Positions 58,170 to 64,000 of a DNA stretch of 64,000 nucleotides are shown here, piece by piece. A program made the translations under genes and the position numbers. Below the pieces are notes generated by a model. It ran no database searches. It was not told the origin of the DNA and saw only the letters and a program-made list of their open reading frames with translations. The stretch covers positions 28,996-92,995 of the forward strand of contig CAJYUW010000020.1 of assembly GCA_913778205.1 (NCBI GenBank), read 5' to 3'. Numbering within the stretch: the first letter of the stretch is position 1; each line of letters opens with the position of its first letter. This stretch comes from an uncultured Curtobacterium sp. (lineage in GTDB: Bacteria > Actinomycetota > Actinomycetes > Actinomycetales > Microbacteriaceae).

Positions 58170-59204
58170 TCAGGCCGCGCGCGTCAGCGCGACCACGCGC
58201 GAGGCCGCCCGCAGGTACTTCTTCCGGTAGCCGCCCTCGAGCATCGCCTCCGGGTAGAGCGCGTCGAGCGGCGTCCCCGACGCCACGATCCGCACCTGCG
58301 CGTCGTACAGCCGGTCCACGAGCGCCACCCAGCGCAGGGCGTCGGTCTGGTCCGTGAACGGCCTCGCGTCGGTGAGCCCGACCGCGTCCAGCCCGTCGAC
58401 GAGCGCGACGTACCGCGACGGGTGCACGCTCCCGAGGTGCGCGACGACCTCGTCGAAGGCGTCGAGCGTCACGGCCCCCGACGGCAGAGCGGCCGCCACG
58501 TCTGACACCACCGCGGCGGACTCGTCGACCGCACGCCGGCGGTAGTCGAGGCCGTCGATGCGGAGCGTGTCGAACCGGTCGGACATCGCCTGGATCTCGC
58601 GGAGGAAGTCCTGCGCCGCGAACCGCCCCTCGCCGAGAGCCCCCGGCGGGGTGTTCGACGTCGCCGCGAACCGCGTGCCCGTGTCGGCGAGCTCCCTGAT
58701 GAGCCGCGTCATCATCATGGTGTCGCCCGGGTCGTCGAGCTCGAACTCGTCGATGCACACGAGCGCCGTCCCGCGGAGGAGGTCGACGGTGCCCTGGAAC
58801 CCGAGCGCCCCGACGAGCGCGGTGTACTCGATGAACGTGCCGAACGTCTTCCGCCCCGACGCCGCGTGGTACGCCGCCGCGAGCAGGTGGGTCTTGCCGA
58901 CGCCGAACCCGCCGTCGAGGTACACGCCGGACTTCGCGGACGCGTCGCTCGCCGCGGTCCGACGCCGTCCGAAGAGCCCGCGGCGCGGGGCCTCGGCCCC
59001 GGTGCCGCGGACGAACGCGGCGACCGTGTCCCGCACCGCCGCCTGGGACGGGTAGTCCGGGTCCGGCCGGTACGAGTCGAAGGACGCGTCGGCGAACTGC
59101 TGCGGCGGCACGAGCGCAGCGGCCATCTGCTGCGGGGTCACCTGCGGGTCGCGGTCGACGAGGTGCGCGTGCGCTGCCTGCGTCCGTCCAGCGTGTTCAG
59201 ACAA
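58170..59204 (-). CDS. zapE: AFG1/ZapE-family ATPase
   Basis: 344 aa. P-loop ATPase with Walker A GGFGVGKTHLLAAAY (about residue 98), Walker B ALVCIDEFELDDPGDTMMM, and sensor FAATSNTPPGALGEGRF, matching the LACE1/AFG1/ZapE family. ZapE acts at the Z ring in E. coli; actinobacterial roles are less clear. TTG start with GGAGGGG about 6 nt upstream. Monocistronic, divergent from sseA. Confidence 0.9.
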   Translation of the reverse strand: MSEHAGRTQAAHAHLVDRDPQVTPQQMAAALVPPQQFADASFDSYRPDPDYPSQAAVRDTVAAFVRGTGAEAPRRGLFGRRRTAASDASAKSGVYLDGGFGVGKTHLLAAAYHAASGRKTFGTFIEYTALVGALGFQGTVDLLRGTALVCIDEFELDDPGDTMMMTRLIRELADTGTRFAATSNTPPGALGEGRFAAQDFLREIQAMSDRFDTLRIDGLDYRRRAVDESAAVVSDVAAALPSGAVTLDAFDEVVAHLGSVHPSRYVALVDGLDAVGLTDARPFTDQTDALRWVALVDRLYDAQVRIVASGTPLDALYPEAMLEGGYRKKYLRAASRVVALTRAA

Positions 59205-59338
59205 GGGAGCCCCTCCGGGAAGCGTGTCGTGCGGTGCAACGTTGCGGCTGGAGCACGGCGCGCACGCGTACCGTTGCCCACAGGCACCGAGGACCGATCC
59301 TAGTCCGGTGCCCGTCCACCACCTGGAGGTAGTACGTC

Positions 59339-60250
59339 ATGACCGCACCGGTCGACCCGTCCGAGAAGTTCGCCGCCTACGCCCACCCGGAGCGCCTCGT
59401 CTCCACCGAGTGGCTGCAGGAGCAACTCGACGCCGGAGCCGGCTCGCCGGACCTGGTCGTGGTCGAGTCCGACGAGGACGTCCTCCTGTACGAGACCGGC
59501 CACATCCCGAGCTCCGTGAAGATCGACTGGCACACCGACCTCAACGACCCGGTGCAGCGCGACTACATCGACGGCGAGGCGTTCGCCGCACTGCTCGGCG
59601 GCAAGGGCATCGCCCGCGACACCACGGTCGTGATCTACGGCGACAAGAACAACTGGTGGGCCGCGTACGCCCTCTGGGTCTTCACGCTCTTCGGTCACGA
59701 GGACGTCCGCCTGCTCGACGGCGGCCGCGCGAAGTGGATCGCCGAGGACCGCGCCCTCACGACCGACCGCCCCGACGTGACGCCGGTCGACTACCCCGTC
59801 GTCGAGCGTCGCGACGAGCCGGTCCGCGCCTTCAAGGACGACGTCCTCGCCCACCTCGGCAAGCCGCTCGTCGACGTCCGGAGCGCCCCGGAGTACTCCG
59901 GCGAGCGGACCACCGCGCCCGACTACCCCGAGGAGGGCGCCCTCCGCGCCGGACACATCCCGAGTGCCGTGAACATCCCGTGGGCCACCGCGGCCGCCCC
60001 GGACGGCACGTTCCGGACCCGCGAGGAGCTCGACGCGATCTACCGCGACGGCGCGGGCATCGACGACGCCGACGAGGTGATCGCGTACTGCCGCATCGGC
60101 GAGCGGTCGAGCCACACGTGGTTCGTGCTGCAGCACCTCCTCGGCCACGAGCACGTCCGGAACTACGACGGCTCCTGGACCGAGTGGGGCAGCGCCGTCC
60201 GCGTCCCGATCGTGCAGGGCTCGGAGCCGGGCGAGGTGCCCGCCCGATGA
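59339..60250 (+). CDS. sseA: Thiosulfate/3-mercaptopyruvate sulfurtransferase
   Basis: 303 aa, two rhodanese domains. The N-terminal inactive domain begins [20 protein letters not shown]; the C-terminal catalytic domain has [14 protein letters not shown] and the active Cys in [14 protein letters not shown]. Transfers sulfane sulfur from thiosulfate or 3-mercaptopyruvate. RBS GGAGGT. Overlaps the sufE-like gene by an ATGA, so the two sulfur-handling proteins are probably coupled. Confidence 0.93.
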   Translation: MTAPVDPSEKFAAYAHPERLVSTEWLQEQLDAGAGSPDLVVVESDEDVLLYETGHIPSSVKIDWHTDLNDPVQRDYIDGEAFAALLGGKGIARDTTVVIYGDKNNWWAAYALWVFTLFGHEDVRLLDGGRAKWIAEDRALTTDRPDVTPVDYPVVERRDEPVRAFKDDVLAHLGKPLVDVRSAPEYSGERTTAPDYPEEGALRAGHIPSAVNIPWATAAAPDGTFRTREELDAIYRDGAGIDDADEVIAYCRIGERSSHTWFVLQHLLGHEHVRNYDGSWTEWGSAVRVPIVQGSEPGEVPAR

Positions 60251-60729
60251 CGGGCAGCCCGACGACGGAGGGCCCGATGACCGACCCCGCGCTGCCGGCG
60301 ACGCTCGCCGAGATCCGCGACGACTTCCTCGAGCTGTCCCAGCAGGACCGACTCCAGCTGCTGCTCGAGTTCTCCGACGAGCTCCCGGCGCTGCCCGAAC
60401 GGCTGCAGGGCCACGAGGACGAGCTCGAGCGCGTCGAGGAGTGCCAGTCCCCCGTGTTCATCACGGTGACGGTCGGCGAGGACGGCGACGCCGCCGACGT
60501 CGTCCGCATGCACGCGACCGCCCCGCGCGAGGCGCCGACGACCCGCGGCTTCGCGTCGATCCTCGCCCAGGGCCTGTCCGGCCTGACGGTCGACGAGGTC
60601 CTCGCGGTGCCGGCCGACTACCCGCTCACGATCGGGCTCTCCGAGGCGGTCAGCCCGCTGCGCATCCGCGGCATGGTGGGGATGCTCGGCCGGGTGCAGC
60701 GGCAGGTCCGAGCGCTGGCCGCCGCTTGA
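60247..60729 (+). CDS. SufE-family sulfur acceptor protein
   Basis: 160 aa from the ATG overlapping the sseA stop, or 150 aa from ATG 60277 ([17 protein letters not shown]), which has GGAGGG upstream. SufE fold with the active Cys in [15 protein letters not shown] and the C-terminal [19 protein letters not shown] helix. SufE accepts persulfide sulfur from a cysteine desulfurase for Fe-S assembly. Pairing with a rhodanese instead of SufS is common in actinobacteria. Confidence 0.9.
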   Translation: MTGSPTTEGPMTDPALPATLAEIRDDFLELSQQDRLQLLLEFSDELPALPERLQGHEDELERVEECQSPVFITVTVGEDGDAADVVRMHATAPREAPTTRGFASILAQGLSGLTVDEVLAVPADYPLTIGLSEAVSPLRIRGMVGMLGRVQRQVRALAAA

Positions 60730-60739
60730 TCCTGCGCAC

Positions 60740-60791
60740 CTGACGGACGGGAGGCCCGTGGCGGGATCGCCACGGGCCTCCCGGCCGTCAG
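60740..60791. terminator. GACGGGAGGC-family hairpin between convergent genes
   Basis: 24-bp inverted repeat with one mismatch (60740-60763 with 60768-60791; arm begins CTGACGGACGGGAGGCCC), 4-nt loop. Between the convergent sufE-like and hydrolase genes. Confidence 0.75.
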
Positions 60792-60800
60792 GTGTCGCGT

Positions 60801-62024
60801 CTACGACGCGCGGGCTGCGCCCTGGTGCTGCACCACCTCGGTGAGCCACGCGAGGATGCGCGCGTCGAACCAGTCGGCATCGTGGTTCCAGAGCTTGGTG
60901 TGCCGCGCGGAGTGCTGCACCTCGAGCCGGACGATGTCCGGTCGGACCGCCGCCAACTCGTGCGAGGCCGACGACGGCACGAACCCGTCGTCGTCGCTGT
61001 GCAGCAGCAGGATCGGTACGTGCAGCTCGTCGGCGCGCGCGACCATGTCGAGCTCGCGGAGGTCCACCGGTTCCCGCAGCCCGGCGACCCGGTGCAGCAC
61101 GGGTGCGCGGAGGAGCCACTGCGCGACCTTCCGGACCGCCCGCGGCAACCGCAGCAACTGGCTCTGCGACTTGAGCACGGCGTGCCAGTCGACGACCGGC
61201 GACTCGAGGACGACCCCGTCGACGAGGTGCGCCGCGCTCGACCGGAGCAGCGTCTGCAGCACGACCGCGCCGCCCATCGACCACCCCATGAGCACCACGC
61301 TCGTGGCACCCTGACCGCCGACCCACCGCAGGGCTGCGTCGACGTCCTCCCACTCGGTGCTGCCGAGGCCGTAGCGGCCGTCGACGCTCCGCGGCGCGAC
61401 GCCGTCGTTCCGCCAGCTCGCCAGCAGGACCGAGTAGCCCGCCGCGCGGAACACCGGTACCGCCCGGATGGTCTCGGCGCGGGTGACGCCGCGTCCGTGC
61501 ACGAGCACAGCCCACGGGGCGTCCGGGTCGTCGGCGCGGACCACCCAGGCGGGCGCCGGACCGTTCGGCGTCGGGACGTCGACGTCCTCGACCGGGACGT
61601 CGAGCTCGCCGGGCGTCAGGTAGAACCAGCCGCCCCACCGTCCGCGTCGGGCGTTGGTGGGGTCGCCGGCGTCGATCGCGATGATGCGCCGGGTCACGGT
61701 GGTGTCGGTCGTGCCGAGGACCTCGCCGACGCGCATGTGCCCGGTGCCCGCGCCGAACCAGAGGCTGTACCGCCCCTGCAGCTCGGTGTCCGCGGTGCGC
61801 TCGATCGTCACCGTGCGCGACACCGGGTCGACGGCGTGGATCGGGACCCGCTCGGTGCGCTTCCGGTCCGGCGTGACCACGGCCCGGGCCACCGCGGCGA
61901 CGAACCCGCCGATGACGGCGGCGCCGACGGCCGCGACCGTGATGCCGGCTCCGAGGGCGACGAACCCGGCCGACCTGGCCGATCGCTGGAGGGTGTCCTC
62001 GGCGGGTCGTGCTGATCCGGGCAT
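60801..62024 (-). CDS. Membrane-anchored alpha/beta hydrolase
   Basis: 407 aa. A TM helix near residues 20-45 (GAGITVAAVGAAVIGGFVAA) is followed by an about 110-residue beta-rich segment (ADTELQGRYSLWFGAGTGHM; GGWFYLTPGELDVPVEDVDV). The hydrolase domain has oxyanion region AVLVHGRGVTRAE, nucleophile elbow LMGWSMGGAVV, acid in LLLHSDDDGFVP and His in SARHTKLWNHD. Likely a cytoplasm- or surface-facing esterase/lipase-like enzyme of unknown substrate. The leaderless TAGGCT places the start at 62024 rather than at an ATG 21 nt upstream. Confidence 0.88.
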   Translation of the reverse strand: MPGSARPAEDTLQRSARSAGFVALGAGITVAAVGAAVIGGFVAAVARAVVTPDRKRTERVPIHAVDPVSRTVTIERTADTELQGRYSLWFGAGTGHMRVGEVLGTTDTTVTRRIIAIDAGDPTNARRGRWGGWFYLTPGELDVPVEDVDVPTPNGPAPAWVVRADDPDAPWAVLVHGRGVTRAETIRAVPVFRAAGYSVLLASWRNDGVAPRSVDGRYGLGSTEWEDVDAALRWVGGQGATSVVLMGWSMGGAVVLQTLLRSSAAHLVDGVVLESPVVDWHAVLKSQSQLLRLPRAVRKVAQWLLRAPVLHRVAGLREPVDLRELDMVARADELHVPILLLHSDDDGFVPSSASHELAAVRPDIVRLEVQHSARHTKLWNHDADWFDARILAWLTEVVQHQGAARAS

Positions 62025-62031
62025 GCCCGGG

Positions 62032-62041
62032 AGCCTAGTCT
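62032..62041. promoter_or_regulatory. Overlapping divergent leaderless -10 elements
   Basis: TAGGCT (minus, 62032-62037) serves the hydrolase ATG 7 nt away, and TAGTCT (plus, 62036-62041) serves the DUF3000 GTG 6 nt away. The two hexamers share two bases, so polymerase should not be able to use both at once. Confidence 0.7.
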
Positions 62042-62047
62042 GCATCC

Positions 62048-62632
62048 GTGTCCGAATCCCGAGAGCCCGACGCCTTCGCCAGGCTCCGCGCGTTCGTGGC
62101 GTCCGACCGTCCGCGCACCGAGACGACCGTGACCGAGATCCCCTCGCCCTCGCGGATCGCGCCGCACTCGCTCGCCCTCGCAGCCGACGTCTCCGGCGCG
62201 GTCCACGGCATCGACTCGGACCTCGGCACCGGCCGGTTCATCGCCCTGTACGACCCGGAGGAACCCGACGGGTGGGACGGCGCGTTCCGCATCGTGACCT
62301 TCGCCCAGGCGCCGCTCGAACCGGAGATCGGCGTCGACGAGTTCGTCGCCGACGTCACGTGGAGTTGGCTCGTCGACGCGCTCGCGGCACACGGCGCGAC
62401 CTACGACCACGCGTCCGGGACGGCCACCAAGATCATCTCGCGCGGGTACGGTGACCTCGCGGCGCAGGGCGACGGTGCGCAGCTCGAGCTGCGCGCGTCG
62501 TGGACGCCGCGCGACGAGGACCTGACCGCGCACGTCCGGGCGTGGGAGGACATCGTCGCCATGCTCGCGGGTCTGCCGCCCACCTCGGACGGCGTGACCC
62601 TGTTGGCTCCGAGGAGGACCGCACGTGACTGA
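62048..62632 (+). CDS. DUF3000 family protein
   Basis: 194 aa from a GTG with a leaderless TAGTCT 6 nt upstream. Matches the DUF3000 pattern: FARLRAFVASDRPRTETTVT, PSRIAPHSLALAADVS, GGDDx-like acidic stretch ALYDPEEPDGWDGAFRIVTF, and DVTWSWLVDALAAHGATYDH. Soluble, function unknown, nearly always paired with the ribonuclease D gene in actinobacteria. Its stop overlaps that gene by 8 nt. Confidence 0.88.
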   Translation: MSESREPDAFARLRAFVASDRPRTETTVTEIPSPSRIAPHSLALAADVSGAVHGIDSDLGTGRFIALYDPEEPDGWDGAFRIVTFAQAPLEPEIGVDEFVADVTWSWLVDALAAHGATYDHASGTATKIISRGYGDLAAQGDGAQLELRASWTPRDEDLTAHVRAWEDIVAMLAGLPPTSDGVTLLAPRRTARD

Positions 62633-63887
62633 CCCCGTCCCGTCGACCGGAGCCGCCGCTGCGGCCTCGTCCCCGTTCGAGGAGGGGCACGCGACGGTCC
62701 ACGTGATCGAGTCGCGCGCGGAGTACCTCGCCGCGGTCGAGGCGATCGCCGGCGGCCACGGTCCGGTCGCCGTCGACGCCGAGCGCGCCAGCGGCTACCG
62801 GTACTCGCAGCGCGCCTACCTCATCCAGGTCTTCCGCCGCGGCGCCGGCTCGTTCCTGTTCGACCCGATCGCGATCGGGTCGTTCGCCGAGCTGCAGGAC
62901 GCGATCGTCGACGAGGAGTGGCTGTTCCACGCCGCCTCCCAGGACCTCCCGTGCCTGCAGGAGGTCGGCCTCGTGCCGACCCGGATCTTCGACACCGAAC
63001 TCGGGGCCCGCATCGCCGGTCTCCCCCGCGTCGGTCTCGGCGCGGTCGTCGAGCAGCTCCTCGGCATCACGCTCGCGAAGGCCCACTCCGCCGCCGACTG
63101 GTCGACCCGGCCGTTGCCGCAGTCGTGGCTCGTGTACGCCGCGCTCGACGTCGAGCTCCTCCCCGACCTGCGCGACGCCCTCGCCGCGGTGCTCGACGAC
63201 GCCGACAAGACCCGCTTCGCCGAGGAGGAGTTCGCCGCCGTGCTGACCCGCGCGCCGAAGCCGCCCCGCGCGGAGCCGTGGCGTCGACTCTCCGGCATGC
63301 ACGCACTCCGCGGCTCCCGTGCCCTGGCGATCGCCCGCGAGCTGTGGACGGCGCGCGACGAGTACGCCCGCGCGGCCGACATCGCCCCCGGACGCACGAT
63401 CCCGGACGCCGCGATCGTCGCCGCCGCGGCCGCGAACCCGGCGTCGAAGGGCGAGCTCGCCGGACTCAAGGCCTTCACCGGACGCGCGAGCCGGAGCGAG
63501 ATGGACCGGTGGTGGGCCGCGGTCGAGGTCGGCCGCACCACGGACGACCTGCCCCGCCTGCGTGCAGCGGGTGACCCCTCGCTGCCGCCGCCGCGCGCGT
63601 GGGCGGACCGCAACCCCGAGGCCGACCGCCGGTACAAGGCGGCGCGGGCGGTCGTCGTCGCCCGTGCCGAGGAGCTCGACCTGCCCGTCGAGAACCTCCT
63701 CACCCCGGACACCCTGCGGACCGTGTCGTGGGAGCCGCCGACGCCGATCGCGACCGAGACCGTCGGTGCCGCCCTCGCCGCGCACGACGCACGGCCCTGG
63801 CAGGTCGAGGAGACCGCCTCGATCATCGCGCACGCCTTTGTCGAGGCTGCACAGGTGCCTGCTGCGGAGAGCAACACCGACTCGTAG
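62625..63887 (+). CDS. rnd: Ribonuclease D-like 3'-5' exonuclease with HRDC
   Basis: 420 aa. DEDDy exonuclease domain (about 25-190): VAVDAERASGYRYSQRAYLI with the first Asp/Glu, LFHAASQDLPCL, and WLVYAALDVELLPDL with Tyr and the last Asp. The HRDC nucleic-acid-binding domain is at about 215-300 (LARELW-type helices, TIPDAAIVAAAAANP). Trims stable RNA precursors such as tRNA 3' ends. ATG start overlaps the DUF3000 stop. Confidence 0.92.
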   Translation: MTDPVPSTGAAAAASSPFEEGHATVHVIESRAEYLAAVEAIAGGHGPVAVDAERASGYRYSQRAYLIQVFRRGAGSFLFDPIAIGSFAELQDAIVDEEWLFHAASQDLPCLQEVGLVPTRIFDTELGARIAGLPRVGLGAVVEQLLGITLAKAHSAADWSTRPLPQSWLVYAALDVELLPDLRDALAAVLDDADKTRFAEEEFAAVLTRAPKPPRAEPWRRLSGMHALRGSRALAIARELWTARDEYARAADIAPGRTIPDAAIVAAAAANPASKGELAGLKAFTGRASRSEMDRWWAAVEVGRTTDDLPRLRAAGDPSLPPPRAWADRNPEADRRYKAARAVVVARAEELDLPVENLLTPDTLRTVSWEPPTPIATETVGAALAAHDARPWQVEETASIIAHAFVEAAQVPAAESNTDS

Positions 63888-63963
63888 GAACAGCCCAACC
63901 GGCATGCGTCCGCACAGCCTGCGGGCATAGCGTCGGTTCCGTCGCCGGGCAGGACCCGGCCCG

Positions 63964-63986
63964 GTCGGGGCGGAACGAGCCCCGAC
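63964..63986 (+). terminator. Hairpin downstream of ribonuclease D gene
   Basis: GTCGGGG (63964-63970) with CCCCGAC (63980-63986), 9-nt loop, about 80 nt after the stop. No T-run. A weak terminator candidate. Confidence 0.5.
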
Positions 63987-64000
63987 TCGATCGATGAAGA

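Overview
The window is chromosomal DNA of a very high-GC Gram-positive actinobacterium. The best guess is Microbacteriaceae, probably Curtobacterium or a close relative. This rests on the GC content and codon use, the DUF3000/ribonuclease D gene pair, a Gram-positive type flagellar locus, and many genes that start 6-7 nt downstream of a TAnnnT -10 element with no ribosome binding site (leaderless transcripts). The genus is an inference from gene content, not a database result.

Layout. 1-6.6 kb: end of an acidic unknown protein, a CPA1 Na+/H+ antiporter overlapped by a FetB-type permease, small unknown genes, then about 1 kb of apparently decayed sequence. 6.6-12.2 kb: an ApbE / FMN-binding lipoprotein-like protein / ferric-reductase-like oxidoreductase operon (covalent-flavin electron transfer) beside a two-component system. 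12.2-22.5 kb: metal, peroxide and general metabolism genes (VIT/CCC1 transporter, DUF2231, KatG, VOC proteins, aldo/keto reductase, an Nramp-like transporter with a metalloregulator-type palindrome, SDR, serine hydrolase).

22.5-41.3 kb: a flagellar locus. A 12-gene minus-strand operon (flgB-flgC-fliE-fliF-fliG-fliH-fliI-fliJ-NlpC/P60-fliK-flgD-flgE) builds the rod, MS ring, switch, export ATPase and hook. Filament genes (fliC, fliD, fliS and a FliT-like gene) and the sigma factor fliA are on the same strand. The divergent flgN-flgK-flgL-fliW operon supplies hook-filament junction proteins and FliW. Sigma-28-type promoters precede fliC and flgN, so late genes appear to be FliA controlled. Stator, C-ring fliM/fliN, export-gate and csrA genes are not in the window.

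41.3-48.5 kb: an AbiEi/DUF559 protein, an unknown protein, a stand-alone KAS III flanked by minisatellites, an aldo/keto reductase, a tyrosine phosphatase, and amt with a GlnR-type operator. 48.6-57.95 kb: a degraded genomic island. It holds a truncated DUF4913 gene, a frameshifted membrane protein, a GntR fragment, a large secreted repeat protein of lower GC, an IS3-family element split by an IS110-family element, and frameshifted mobC, relaxase and companion genes. 58.1-64 kb: housekeeping genes again (zapE, sseA-sufE, alpha/beta hydrolase, DUF3000, ribonuclease D).

Two dispersed non-coding repeat families run through the window. One is a palindrome built on GACGGGAGGC, mostly at gene 3' ends but once inside the fliH reading frame. 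The other is a GTCGTACGACA-type module that forms an array upstream of the flagellar operon and recurs at two other intergenic sites.
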